Positions 1 through 7,880 are shown, numbered from the stretch's first letter. The stretch is DNA of 11,531 nucleotides from an uncultured Clostridia bacterium (GCA_937915775.1 CALGGQ010000085.1:1-11531), one strand, 5' to 3'. Translations and numbers: made by a program. The notes: generated by a model not told the origin, from the letters alone.

Positions 1-477
1 CCGGGTACGCAGGGCGGCCCTCTGATGCACGTGATTGCCGGCAAGGCTGTCTGCTTCGGCGAAGCGCTGAAGCCCGAATTCAAAGCCTATCAGCAGCGCG
101 TGATTGACAATGCGCAGGCGCTTGCCGCTGGGCTCACCAAGAGAGGTCTGAACCTTGTTTCCGGCGGTACGGACAACCATCTCTGCCTGCTGGATTTAAG
201 AGGCACCGGCGTTACGGGTAAGGAGCTGGAAGCAAGATTGGACGAGGTGCATATCACACTGAATAAGAATACGGTGCCGAATGAGCCGCTGTCTCCGTTC
301 GTGACGAGCGGCGTGCGTATCGGCACACCGGCTGCGACTACCAGAGGTCTTAATACGGAGGATTTTGATAAGATTGCCGAATTCATTTATCTTGCGATTA
401 CCGATTTTGACAATCAGAAGGAAGCGATTGCCGAGGGCGTTGCCGCTATCTGTCAGAAATATCCTTTATATGAATAA
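1..477 (+). CDS. glyA: Serine hydroxymethyltransferase, C-terminal part (5' end outside window)
   Basis: This is the C-terminal 158 residues of serine hydroxymethyltransferase, the cytoplasmic PLP enzyme that interconverts serine plus tetrahydrofolate with glycine plus 5,10-methylene-tetrahydrofolate and feeds one-carbon metabolism. The reading frame is open from base 1 and ends at TAA 475-477. The fragment opens with the conserved PGTQGGP segment that follows the PLP-lysine loop, continues with the MHVIAGKAV and FGEALKPEF helices, and contains SGVRIGTPAATTRG, whose Arg binds the substrate carboxylate in the family. The PLP lysine itself lies upstream of the window. An internal ATG at 25 is not the start, because family-conserved residues precede it. 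The stop is followed after only 6 bp by the next gene, so it probably heads or sits within the operon running to 6317. Identification is very secure. Confidence 0.96.
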   Translation, partial: PGTQGGPLMHVIAGKAVCFGEALKPEFKAYQQRVIDNAQALAAGLTKRGLNLVSGGTDNHLCLLDLRGTGVTGKELEARLDEVHITLNKNTVPNEPLSPFVTSGVRIGTPAATTRGLNTEDFDKIAEFIYLAITDFDNQKEAIAEGVAAICQKYPLYE

Positions 478-483
478 ACAGGT

Positions 484-1674
484 ATGATTAAACTTTTTGC
501 CAAAATTTTCGGCGCTGTGATGGGGTTCTTTTACTTCTTCTTTAAGCGCCGTAAAACGCAAAACAAAATAGCCTTCATTTCCCGCCAGAGCGAAACGCCC
601 TCGCTGGATTTTCGCTATCTGATTACCGCGCTGCGACGGGATTATCCGCAGTATGAAATCGAGGTGCTCTGCAAGATGATTCCGCAGGGTATCGGCGGCA
701 AAATCCGGTACGTCGGCGAGCTGTTCCGTCAGATGAAGGCGATGGCGACGGCGAAGGTCGTTGTGCTGGACGGGTATTGCATCCTTGCCTCTATGCTCAC
801 GCATAAAAAGGAGCTGACGGTGATTCAGCTGTGGCACGCGCTCGGCGCGTTTAAGAAATTCGGCAAGTCCATTCTCGATAAGGAGGGCGGTAAGTCCTCC
901 GCCATTGCCGAGGCGTTTAAGATGCACGCCAATTACAGCCTGATTGCAGCGAGCGGCGACAAATGCGTACCGCCGTTTGCCGAGGCGTTCGGTCAGCCGG
1001 AGGAAAAGTTTGTGCCTATCGGTATTCCGCGGATGGATTATCTGACGGATGAGAGCGAGGCACAGCGGCTGAAGGCGAGAATCTTTGACCGCTATCCGAT
1101 GCTGGATAACGGCAGGAAGAATATACTGTATGTACCCACCTTCCGTGACACTGAGGAGGATAAGGCAGCCCTGCGGGAAGCCACTGCGGAGCTGGTGAAG
1201 GCGGTCAATTATTCCGAATATAATCTGATTGTCAAGCACCATGTGGTGGATACCAACAGGGAGGAGGTTTACACCGAATCCCATATGAACAAAACAGACG
1301 GCGAAGCCTTTACCGGTATGGATTTTATGGCGGTTGCCGACTGCGTGATTACCGATTACAGCTCCATCATTTATGAGGCGCTGCTGAAAAATCTGCCGCT
1401 GTATATCTACTGCTTTGACAGCGATAAGTACCTTGATGAACGCGGCTTCTATATTGATTTCTGGCGCGATATTCCGGCGCTCTATTCCAAAAATGCCAAA
1501 GGTGTTTTATCGCTTCTCGCGGACGGAAAAACGGCGCCGCCGGACAAAATTACGTCCTTTAAGAATGATTATGTCAACCAGCGCTTTGACAGCGTGACGG
1601 CTGTCTGGTGCGAAATCATTGACGAGATTATGCAGGGCAGGTACGATTACCGATATAATTATGAGCAAGCTTAA
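484..1674 (+). CDS. CDP-glycerol glycerophosphotransferase family protein (TagB/TagF-like), paralogue 1
   Basis: This 396-residue protein belongs to the Glyphos_transf family (TagB/TagF-like), whose members move glycerol-phosphate or another polyol-phosphate from a CDP-activated donor to a wall teichoic acid or related envelope glycan at the inner membrane face. Visible family motifs in order: LWHALGAFKKFG with catalytic-type His118, VPTFR at 217-221, KHHV at 251-254 in place of the more usual KxHP, and VITDYSSIIYEAL at 288-300, followed by RGFYIDF. Residues 4-20 are hydrophobic and followed by KRRK, consistent with a membrane-associating helix. No other glycosyltransferase domain is fused to it. 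The ATG at 484 lies 6 bp after glyA and has no obvious Shine-Dalgarno sequence, so translation may be coupled. It overlaps the next, paralogous gene by 14 bp. The exact substrate (glycerol- versus ribitol-phosphate, or a capsule unit) cannot be told from sequence. Confidence 0.88.
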   Translation: MIKLFAKIFGAVMGFFYFFFKRRKTQNKIAFISRQSETPSLDFRYLITALRRDYPQYEIEVLCKMIPQGIGGKIRYVGELFRQMKAMATAKVVVLDGYCILASMLTHKKELTVIQLWHALGAFKKFGKSILDKEGGKSSAIAEAFKMHANYSLIAASGDKCVPPFAEAFGQPEEKFVPIGIPRMDYLTDESEAQRLKARIFDRYPMLDNGRKNILYVPTFRDTEEDKAALREATAELVKAVNYSEYNLIVKHHVVDTNREEVYTESHMNKTDGEAFTGMDFMAVADCVITDYSSIIYEALLKNLPLYIYCFDSDKYLDERGFYIDFWRDIPALYSKNAKGVLSLLADGKTAPPDKITSFKNDYVNQRFDSVTAVWCEIIDEIMQGRYDYRYNYEQA

Positions 1675-2788
1675 ATCCTTTGCCTATCCGCATCTGCAGA
1701 AAATGCGGTATGCCGGGCTTATCAAAGAATTTAATAAAGCCAAACAGCAGCCGCCGGATGAACAGCAGATTCTGATGCTTTCCACTTCAAAAGGGAAGCT
1801 CGGCGGCAATCTCCTTGCGATTAAGGCGTATATTGAGCAGCACCAACTGCCGTATACCGTCACCGTGCGGACAGAGGATAATCTGCCCGATACGGCGGTG
1901 CTTGCCAAAGAGCTTGCGGCGGCAAAGTTCATTATGGTGGACGATTATGAGCCGATGGTGTATCCGCTGACGCTGCGCGACGGGCAGCATTTAATCCAGG
2001 TCTGGCACGCAATGGGCGCCTTTAAAAAATTCGGCTATGCCCGCGAAACTGCCGAACAAAATTCGCTGACGCATAAGAATTATACCGAGGCGATTGTTTC
2101 CTCAGCAGAATTAGTGCCGCTGTATGCGCGCTCCTTCGGCATCAGTGAAGAAAAGGTAAAGCCTGTCGGCACGCCGCGCACGGATGCGTTTTTTGATGCG
2201 GCGCATATTAAGAGCGTGCGGGAGCGGCTGTACGCTGCCATGCCGCAGCTGCAGGGCAAAAAGGTCTGCCTGTTTGCGCCGACCTTCCGCGGCAACAACG
2301 TCAACGACGGTTATTATCCCGAGAATTTTTTATCTGTTACCTCGCTGGCGGACAGCCTCGGCGATGACTGGGCGATTATCATCAAACTGCACCCATTCAT
2401 CAAAAATCAGATGGTCATTCCCGATGCGTACTGTGAGCGGATTTTTGACTGCTCTGCCGAGCGGGAAATTAACGATTTGCTGTTCATTACCGATGTGCTT
2501 GTAACCGATTATTCCTCGGTGATATTTGAAAACGCCGTGATCGGTAATGCCTGCGTGCTGTATGCGCCGGATTTGGCGGAATACACGCGCGACAGAGGCT
2601 TTTATTTTGATTACAGCGACTACGCCTGCGGCGCAGTTGTGACTGAGGAAGCGCAGCTTGCTGCTGCTATTCAGAATGCAACAGCTGATGACGAACGAAT
2701 GACAGCATTTAAAAAGCGCTTTGTGCCCCTTTGCGACGGGCACGCTACCGAGCGTTTTATCAATGAAATATTAGGAGGAAACCGCTGA
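1661..2788 (+). CDS. CDP-glycerol glycerophosphotransferase family protein (TagB/TagF-like), paralogue 2
   Basis: This 375-residue protein is a second, diverged member of the same family as its upstream neighbour. Motifs in order: VWHAMGAFKKFG (His116), APTFR at 206-210, the canonical KLHP at 242-245 (His244), VTDYSSVIFENA at 281-292 and RGFYFDY near 312. I chose ATG 1661 (MSKLKSFAYP) rather than the in-frame ATG 1619, because the extra 14 residues are encoded inside the C-terminus of the first gene and look like its shadow. Even so, the coding regions overlap by 14 bp, with the upstream stop at 1672-1674. A purine-rich AGGGCAGG lies about 20 bp upstream and is weakly placed, so translational coupling is likely. 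Unlike paralogue 1 the N-terminus is basic rather than hydrophobic. The pair may act in sequence on one polymer (primer then polymerase, as TagB then TagF do) or make a heteropolymer; this is inference. Confidence 0.87.
   Translation: MSKLKSFAYPHLQKMRYAGLIKEFNKAKQQPPDEQQILMLSTSKGKLGGNLLAIKAYIEQHQLPYTVTVRTEDNLPDTAVLAKELAAAKFIMVDDYEPMVYPLTLRDGQHLIQVWHAMGAFKKFGYARETAEQNSLTHKNYTEAIVSSAELVPLYARSFGISEEKVKPVGTPRTDAFFDAAHIKSVRERLYAAMPQLQGKKVCLFAPTFRGNNVNDGYYPENFLSVTSLADSLGDDWAIIIKLHPFIKNQMVIPDAYCERIFDCSAEREINDLLFITDVLVTDYSSVIFENAVIGNACVLYAPDLAEYTRDRGFYFDYSDYACGAVVTEEAQLAAAIQNATADDERMTAFKKRFVPLCDGHATERFINEILGGNR
2773..2779 (+). promoter_or_regulatory. Strong Shine-Dalgarno for the aminotransferase gene
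   Basis: AGGAGGA lies about 10 bases before ATG 2790, inside the last codons of the preceding gene (stop 2786-2788). It supports ATG 2790 as the start and gives this gene its own strong ribosome entry within the operon. Confidence 0.8.
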
Positions 2789-2789
2789 T

Positions 2790-3977
2790 ATGGCGTATAC
2801 ACTATCTCAAAAATTTGCGGGCATGAAACCCTCCGCCACACGTGAAATTCTGAAGGTAACCAGCCAGCCCGGTATGATTGCCTTTGCCGGCGGCTCGCCT
2901 GCCGTGGCGGCGTTTCCGTGCGACGAGGTAACAAAATTATCCAATGAAATCTTAACGGAAAATCCGGTGTCGGCGCTGGTTTACGGCGTGTCTGAGGGCT
3001 ATCAGCCGCTGCGCGATACCGTCAAAAAGTGGCTCAAAGAGCGCGAAAACGTCGGTACGGACGATGATACGGTGATTATCACCGCCGGCGGTACGCAGGT
3101 GATGGACTTAGCCTCGCGCATTCTCGGCAGTGAGGGCGATACCGTGATTTGTGAGGAACCGTCCTTTGTCGGCTCGCTCAACTGCTTCCGCTCCCACGGC
3201 TTCAAGCTCGCGGGCGTTCCGATTGATGACGACGGGATGAATATTGACGCGCTGGAAAAGGTCATTGCCGAAAATCCTGGCGCGAAGTTTATCTATACCA
3301 TTCCGAATTTCCAGAACCCCGGCGGCACGACGCTTTCGCTTGAAAAGCGGAAAAGGATGTACGAGCTTGCCAAGGCGAACGATTTGGTGATTATTGAGGA
3401 TAATCCGTACGGCAATCTGAGAGTGGCAGGGGAGGATGTTCCCGCTATCAAGAGCTTTGATACCGAGGGCATTGTGATTTACGCAGGTTCCTTCTCTAAG
3501 ATTCTGGCACCCGGTATCCGCGTGGCGTATGCGGTGGTGCCGCAGAAGATGGCGGCAGCCTTCACGATTGCCAAGCAGGTGAGCGATGTGCATACCGGCG
3601 TGCTCAATCAGATGATTGTCTCCCGCTGGTTTGATGAATATGACGTCAACGCGCATATTGACCGCATCCGCGTGATTTACCGCGAAAAGCTGAATCTGAT
3701 GTGCGACTGTCTGGATAAATACTGTCCGCAGCTCAGCTACGTCCGTCCCGAGGGCGGTCTGTTCATCTGGGCAAAGCTGCCCGAGGGTGTTGATATGCTC
3801 AGCTATGTCAAGCGCCTGCTTGATTTCAAGGTCGCCGTGGTGCCAGGCTCCAGCTTTATGACGGACGATACCGCACCGTGCGACTATATCCGCCTGAATT
3901 TCTCCACCCCGAGCGAGGAAAACATCGTCAAGGGCGTGCAGGCAATGGGCGAAGTACTAAAAGAATTCGGAGAATAA
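2790..3977 (+). CDS. PLP-dependent class I/II aminotransferase (MocR/2-aminoadipate transaminase-like, no HTH domain)
   Basis: This is a 395-residue fold-type I PLP aminotransferase of the subgroup related to the catalytic half of MocR regulators and to 2-aminoadipate/kynurenine transaminases (LysN-like). It lacks an N-terminal winged helix, so it is an enzyme rather than a regulator. Visible residues: YGVSEGYQPLR (a hallmark of this subgroup), TAGGTQVMDL (phosphate-binding loop), PNFQNPGG with Asn176, EDNPYG with Asp204 and Tyr207 contacting PLP, SFSKILAPGIRVAY with the Schiff-base Lys237, and YIRLNFS with Arg368, which binds the substrate carboxylate. The length is normal for a stand-alone enzyme. 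It begins 1 bp after the preceding stop and ends 3 bp before trpS. The amino-acid substrate cannot be assigned; branched-chain, aromatic or 2-aminoadipate are all possible. Confidence 0.93.
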   Translation: MAYTLSQKFAGMKPSATREILKVTSQPGMIAFAGGSPAVAAFPCDEVTKLSNEILTENPVSALVYGVSEGYQPLRDTVKKWLKERENVGTDDDTVIITAGGTQVMDLASRILGSEGDTVICEEPSFVGSLNCFRSHGFKLAGVPIDDDGMNIDALEKVIAENPGAKFIYTIPNFQNPGGTTLSLEKRKRMYELAKANDLVIIEDNPYGNLRVAGEDVPAIKSFDTEGIVIYAGSFSKILAPGIRVAYAVVPQKMAAAFTIAKQVSDVHTGVLNQMIVSRWFDEYDVNAHIDRIRVIYREKLNLMCDCLDKYCPQLSYVRPEGGLFIWAKLPEGVDMLSYVKRLLDFKVAVVPGSSFMTDDTAPCDYIRLNFSTPSEENIVKGVQAMGEVLKEFGE

Positions 3978-3980
3978 ACG

Positions 3981-4988
3981 ATGGCAGAAACGATTGAAAG
4001 AAAAAAACGTTCCTTATCCTTAATCCAGCCGACCTCCATTCCGACGCTTGGGAATTATCTCGGCGCGATGAAGGGCTGGGCTGGCTTCCAGCAGGATTTT
4101 GATACCATTTTCGGCATTGCCGATTTACACTCCATTACCGTGCGGCAGGAGCCGGCAAAGCTCCGTCAACAGACGGCGCAGCTGTATGCCATGCTGATGG
4201 CAGTCGGTCTGGACCCGAAGAAGGGCATTCTGTTTATCCAGTCGCATGTGCCGCAGCATTCGCAGCTGGCATGGCTGCTTAACTGTTATACCCAGTTCGG
4301 CGAGCTCAGCCGTATGACGCAGTTTAAGGATAAATCGGCGCAGCACGCCGATAACGTCAATGCCGGTCTGTTTACTTATCCGTGCCTGATGGCGGCGGAT
4401 ATTCTGCTGTACCAGGCGGATGTGGTGCCTGTCGGTGCCGACCAGAAGCAGCACCTCGAAATCACCAGAGATATTGCGGAGCGCTTTAACGGCGTGTACG
4501 GCAACGTCTTTACCGTGCCGGAGCCGTATATCCCGAAGGCAGGCGCGCGCGTGATGTCGCTGCAGAATCCGACGGCAAAGATGAGCAAGTCTGACCCGAA
4601 CCCGAAGGGAACAGTCTATCTCACCGATGAGCCGAACGTGATTATGAAGAAATTTAAGGGCGCCGTAACGGACAGTGAAATGTCCGTTCATTACGCTGAG
4701 GGCAAGGACGGCATCAACAATCTGATGACCATTTATTCTGCCGTTACGGGCGAAAGTCTGGAAACGATTGAGCACGACTTTGCCGGTAAGGGCTACGGCG
4801 ATTTCAAAAAGGCGGTCGGCGAAGCCGTCATCGCGGAGCTGGAGCCGGTGCAAAAGCGTTATCAGGAACTCCTGTCCGACAAGGCATACCTTGAGCAGTG
4901 CTGGACGAACGGCGCGGATATCGCCTCCCGTGTTGCCCAGAGAACGCTTACCAAAGCAATGAAAAAAATCGGCTTTGTTCTGAAATAA
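3981..4988 (+). CDS. trpS: Tryptophanyl-tRNA synthetase
   Basis: This 335-residue class Ic aminoacyl-tRNA synthetase charges tRNA-Trp in the cytoplasm by way of a tryptophanyl-adenylate. The HIGH-type ATP motif appears as PTSIPTLGNYLGAM (17-30), a TrpRS form with the second His replaced by Asn. GELSRMTQFKDK (107-118), the tryptophan-pocket region MAADILLYQADVVPVGADQKQHLE (137-160) and the KMSKS loop AKMSKSDPNPKG (199-210) are intact. The length matches the usual 320-345 residues. GGAG at 3969-3972 lies 8 bases before ATG 3981, inside the end of the aminotransferase gene. No T-box leader is present, since there are only 3 bp upstream; expression appears to follow the operon. Proline codons are 14 CCG and 1 CCT, a useful reference for the codon shift at the right end of the window. 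Confidence 0.97.
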   Translation: MAETIERKKRSLSLIQPTSIPTLGNYLGAMKGWAGFQQDFDTIFGIADLHSITVRQEPAKLRQQTAQLYAMLMAVGLDPKKGILFIQSHVPQHSQLAWLLNCYTQFGELSRMTQFKDKSAQHADNVNAGLFTYPCLMAADILLYQADVVPVGADQKQHLEITRDIAERFNGVYGNVFTVPEPYIPKAGARVMSLQNPTAKMSKSDPNPKGTVYLTDEPNVIMKKFKGAVTDSEMSVHYAEGKDGINNLMTIYSAVTGESLETIEHDFAGKGYGDFKKAVGEAVIAELEPVQKRYQELLSDKAYLEQCWTNGADIASRVAQRTLTKAMKKIGFVLK

Positions 4989-5012
4989 AGCCATACAAAG
5001 GAGATAATCAGT

Positions 5013-6317
5013 ATGAAATTCAGCGAATTTCCCAAAGCGGTGATTAAAGAAAATGTGGATTACACCGTGAAAGAAATTACCAATGTCATCAAGCGTTACG
5101 GTCCGCGTGAATCGGGCAGTGAAAATTGCTATTCCGTGCAGAAGCATCTGAAAAAGGAAATGGATACCTTCTGCGATGAAACAGGCTTTGAAACCTATAA
5201 GATTGCGCCGAAGGCATTTCTGCATTTTACCAAGACGGTATCGGTGGCAGTATTTCTCGCTGTTGCCGTCTGCCTGCTGCTGGTGTATCTGAATATTTTC
5301 AGCGGTATCGGCGCTTCCGTTTTCTTCCTGCCGCACGTTATTGTCGGCGGTGTGATTTGCATCTCACTGTTCATCACGTTTTTGGAATTTCTGCTTTATA
5401 AGCAGTTCTGCGATGCGTTCTATAAGAAAAAGGAAGGTCATAATTTCTATGCTGTCCGCAAGCCGCGCGGCGAGGTGCAAAAGCGCATTGTCATCTCCGG
5501 CCACTGCGACGCCGCTTATGAATGGCGGCATCTCTATTATGCCAAGGAGCTGCACATGAAGCATCTGTTCGGCATTCTGATGGGCTGGGCCATCGGCGGT
5601 GCCTTTATTTCCGTGATTATCGCTGTTCTGGCGGTTGTTGCCAACTTTGCCGATATGGGCGCGTTCGGTGATTTCCTGCTGAACTACGGTTATTATTTCC
5701 ATTGCTTTACCGCACTCGGTATGGTGTTCCTGTTCCTGTTTGTGGACTTTAAGACGATTGCCCCAGGTGCCAACGATAACCTGACGGGCACCTATGCCGC
5801 TGTCTGCGCTATCCGTATGCTGGATATGGCAGGTGTGGAATTCGAAAATACCGAGGTCGTCGCTATGGTCACAGACGGTGAGGAAGCCGGTCTGCGCGGC
5901 GCGAAGCAGTGGGCGAAGGACCACTACGATGAATATGTCAATTCCGGTGTGGAAACCGCGGTGCTCTGTGTGGATACCGTAGCGGACGAGGGCTTCCTCA
6001 ATGTTTACAACAAGGATATGACGGGTACGGTGAAAAACAGTCCGGCATTTTCGCAGCTCGTGATGGATGCTGCCAAGGACGCCGGCCACGACGATTTGAA
6101 GTTTGCCAGCGTGTTCTTCGGTTCGTCAGATGCCGCTGCTTTCTCGCAGGCAAAGATTACGGCAACCTGCCTTTCGGCAATGGACCCGTCGCCGGCAGAC
6201 TATTACCATAACAGACGCGATACGGCGGACAGATTAAATCCTGATGTCATTCAGTCAGGCTATGAAGTGGTCCTTTCCACTATCCTGAAATTTGATGAAA
6301 CAGGATTGAGTGAATAA
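5013..6317 (+). CDS. Membrane-embedded M28-family zinc aminopeptidase-like protein
   Basis: This 434-residue protein carries the di-zinc site of M28 (aminopeptidase Y/S-like) metallopeptidases. Visible residues are SGHCD (His164, Asp166), GANDNLTG (bridging Asp255), DGEEAGLRG (Glu290 general base, Glu291 ligand), CVDTV (Asp321) and YYHNRRDT (His399), so the full ligand set is present. Four hydrophobic segments are seen: about 76-98, 106-128, 186-212 and 224-246. The last two sit between His164/Asp166 and Asp255, so a membrane hairpin interrupts the catalytic domain. An even number of crossings keeps both halves on one side, probably cytoplasmic, as there is no signal peptide. AAAGGAG (4997-5003) sits 9 bases before ATG 5013. 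It is the last gene of the operon, just before a terminator. The substrate is unknown; removal of N-terminal residues from short peptides is the family expectation. Confidence 0.88.
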   Translation: MKFSEFPKAVIKENVDYTVKEITNVIKRYGPRESGSENCYSVQKHLKKEMDTFCDETGFETYKIAPKAFLHFTKTVSVAVFLAVAVCLLLVYLNIFSGIGASVFFLPHVIVGGVICISLFITFLEFLLYKQFCDAFYKKKEGHNFYAVRKPRGEVQKRIVISGHCDAAYEWRHLYYAKELHMKHLFGILMGWAIGGAFISVIIAVLAVVANFADMGAFGDFLLNYGYYFHCFTALGMVFLFLFVDFKTIAPGANDNLTGTYAAVCAIRMLDMAGVEFENTEVVAMVTDGEEAGLRGAKQWAKDHYDEYVNSGVETAVLCVDTVADEGFLNVYNKDMTGTVKNSPAFSQLVMDAAKDAGHDDLKFASVFFGSSDAAAFSQAKITATCLSAMDPSPADYYHNRRDTADRLNPDVIQSGYEVVLSTILKFDETGLSE

Positions 6318-6328
6318 TCAACACAGTA

Positions 6329-6355
6329 AAAAAGACAGGCAATGCCTGTCTTTTT
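6329..6355. terminator. Intrinsic terminator between convergent genes (probably bidirectional)
   Basis: A perfect hairpin: arms AAAAAGACAGGC (6329-6340) and GCCTGTCTTTTT (6344-6355) around a 3-base loop, AAT. The A-run on the left and T-run on the right let it act as a rho-independent terminator for both converging transcripts: the operon ending at 6317 and fumC, whose stop (6357-6359) lies next to it. Confidence 0.92.
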
Positions 6356-6356
6356 C

Positions 6357-7733
6357 TTATACCATTTTTTCGGGATGGAATACCTTGTCGAATTCCTGCT
6401 CCGTTAAATAGCCGAGCGCTACGCACGCTTCTTTGAGCGAGATGTTTTCTCGGTATGCTTTCTTTGCCGTTTTAGCGGCGTTTTCGTAGCCGATGTACGG
6501 GTTGAGCGCTGTGACCAGCATCAGCGAACGCTGTAGATTTTCCTGCATTTTACCCTCATTTGCCGTAATGCCGACGGCGCAGTTTTGGTGAAACGAGGTA
6601 ATGCTTTCTGCCAGCAGCCTTACGCTTTGCAAAAAGTTGTAAATGAGTACGGGCATAAAGACGTTCAGCTCAAAATTGCCCTGGCTTGCCGCAAAGCCGA
6701 CGGCGGCGTCGTTGCCCATCACCTGCACGGCAACCATCGTCACGGCTTCGCACTGCGTGGGGTTTACCTTGCCCGGCATAATGGAGGAGCCTGGTTCGTT
6801 TTCGGGAATGGTGATTTCGCCGAGTCCGAGCCGCGGACCGCTTGCCAGCCAGCGTACGTCGTTTGCAATTTTCATCATATCCGCCGCAAGTGCTTTCAGC
6901 GCACCGTGCGCGAATACCAGCTCGTCCTTGGAGGTCAGCGCGTGGAATTTGTTCGGCGCGGTAATAAAGTCCTTGCCGGTGATGTCCGAAACGGCTTTAG
7001 CCACAGCTTCATCAAATCCCTGCGGCGCGTTCAGCCCCGTACCGACTGCCGTGCCGCCGAGCGCTAATTCCTTCAGCTCGGGTAATGCGCGCTGCAGCAG
7101 GCGGCAATCCTTTTCCAGACTGCTGCGCCAGCCGCTGATTTCCTGTGCAAAGGTAATCGGCGTAGCGTCCTGTAGGTGCGTTCTGCCGCTTTTGACGGTG
7201 CTTTGGTATTTATCTTCCAGCGCCTTAAAGGTATCTATCAGTTCTCCTACGGCAGGGAGGAGCTTGTCCTCAATTTCGAGCACCGCTGCAATGCTCATCG
7301 CGGTCGGGAAGGTATCGTTCGAGCTCTGGCTCATATTGATGTCATCGTTCGGGTGACAAAGTGCCTTGCCCGCCAGCTCGTTAGCGCGCGCGGCAATGAC
7401 CTCGTTTGTGTTCATATTGCTCTGCGTGCCGCTGCCAGTCTGCCATACCACGAGCGGAAAATGCTCGTTCAGCCTGCCGTCAATCACCTCGTCACACGCT
7501 TTTAAAATCACGTCCAACTTTTCCTCTGTCATCTTTTCCGGCTTTAACCGGCGGTTGGCGAGTGCCGCCGCTTTTTTCAAAATGCCAAAGGCGTGGATGA
7601 TTTCCGCCGGCATCGTTTCAATGCCGACGCCGATTAAAAAATTCTCGTGCGAACGCTGTGTCTGCGCGCCCCAATATTTATCGCAGGGTACCTTTACTTC
7701 GCCCATGGAATCGTGCTCAATGCGGTAGTCCAT
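6357..7733 (-). CDS. fumC: Class II fumarate hydratase
   Basis: This 458-residue class II (iron-independent) fumarase interconverts fumarate and L-malate in the cytoplasm as a homotetramer. Family signatures are all present: TGSGTQSNMN (99-108), SQSSNDTFPTAM (135-146), GRTHLQDATP with active-site His186 (183-192), LGGTAVGTG (225-233) and the superfamily signature GSSIMPGKVNP (315-325) containing the mobile-loop catalytic Ser. The GSGTQSNMNTNEV form and overall sequence favour FumC over aspartase or argininosuccinate lyase, which differ at these loops. The start ATG (7731-7733, minus strand) is supported by AGGAGG (forward CCTCCT 7741-7746) 7 bases upstream. It is a single-gene unit, divergent from the aspartate aminotransferase gene and convergent with the M28 peptidase gene. 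Confidence 0.97.
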   Translation of the reverse strand: MDYRIEHDSMGEVKVPCDKYWGAQTQRSHENFLIGVGIETMPAEIIHAFGILKKAAALANRRLKPEKMTEEKLDVILKACDEVIDGRLNEHFPLVVWQTGSGTQSNMNTNEVIAARANELAGKALCHPNDDINMSQSSNDTFPTAMSIAAVLEIEDKLLPAVGELIDTFKALEDKYQSTVKSGRTHLQDATPITFAQEISGWRSSLEKDCRLLQRALPELKELALGGTAVGTGLNAPQGFDEAVAKAVSDITGKDFITAPNKFHALTSKDELVFAHGALKALAADMMKIANDVRWLASGPRLGLGEITIPENEPGSSIMPGKVNPTQCEAVTMVAVQVMGNDAAVGFAASQGNFELNVFMPVLIYNFLQSVRLLAESITSFHQNCAVGITANEGKMQENLQRSLMLVTALNPYIGYENAAKTAKKAYRENISLKEACVALGYLTEQEFDKVFHPEKMV

Positions 7734-7764
7734 AAGAATACCTCCTGTTCAATAGGTTAAAATT

Positions 7765-7793
7765 ATTATATAAAAAATGTACGGTATAATCAA
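7765..7793 (-). promoter_or_regulatory. Promoter for fumC (sigma-A type)
   Basis: On the minus strand, TTGATT (-35, forward 7788-7793) is followed by a 17-base spacer and a perfect TATAAT (-10, forward 7765-7770). The expected transcription start is near 7757-7759, giving a leader of about 25 nt that contains the AGGAGG ribosome binding site (7741-7746). The region is AT-rich, unlike the flanking genes. Confidence 0.75.
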
Positions 7794-7816
7794 GTGCCAT
7801 TGCAGGATAATACCGT
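7781..7816. repeat. Inverted repeat ACGGTAT-N22-ATACCGT, possible operator
   Basis: The 7-base arm ACGGTAT (7781-7787) is repeated in inverse as ATACCGT (7810-7816), with 22 bases between. The left arm lies wholly in the spacer of the fumC promoter and the right arm is upstream of its -35 box. This placement would suit a repressor or looping regulator, but a 7-base arm in AT-rich DNA can arise by chance. No regulator gene is present in the window. Confidence 0.35.
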
Positions 7817-7880
7817 TTATTTTCAACAAAATTGCACAAAATCATAAACTGTAAGGACACAACCTTTTACGCATATGTTA

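Noticed and set aside
466..1284. A 272-codon minus-strand open frame opposite the first glycerophosphotransferase gene.
   Set aside because: It is a shadow of a gene with clear family motifs, and its own translation shows no family features.
1619..1660. A longer N-terminus (ATG 1619) for the second glycerophosphotransferase.
   Set aside because: The added 14 residues lie entirely inside the C-terminal coding region of the first paralogue and no good ribosome binding site precedes it; ATG 1661 fits the family better.
3978..3980. A T-box or other tryptophan-responsive leader before trpS.
   Set aside because: Only 3 bp separate trpS from the preceding gene, leaving no room for a leader structure outside coding sequence.
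4125..5336. A 403-codon minus-strand open frame opposite trpS and the start of the peptidase gene.
   Set aside because: It spans the boundary of two well-supported genes on the other strand, has no recognisable motif, is rich in His/Arg/Leu as antisense shadows are, and has no ribosome binding site I can see.
6643..7356. Forward open frames of 160 and 237 codons within fumC.
   Set aside because: They are antisense to fully conserved fumarase motifs; the Ser- and Ala-rich composition is that of a reverse-complement frame.
7785..7790. A forward TATAAT that could be a second promoter towards the aminotransferase gene.
   Set aside because: No acceptable -35 box lies 16-18 bases upstream, and the hexamer partly overlaps the fumC -35 box on the other strand, so it is probably incidental.
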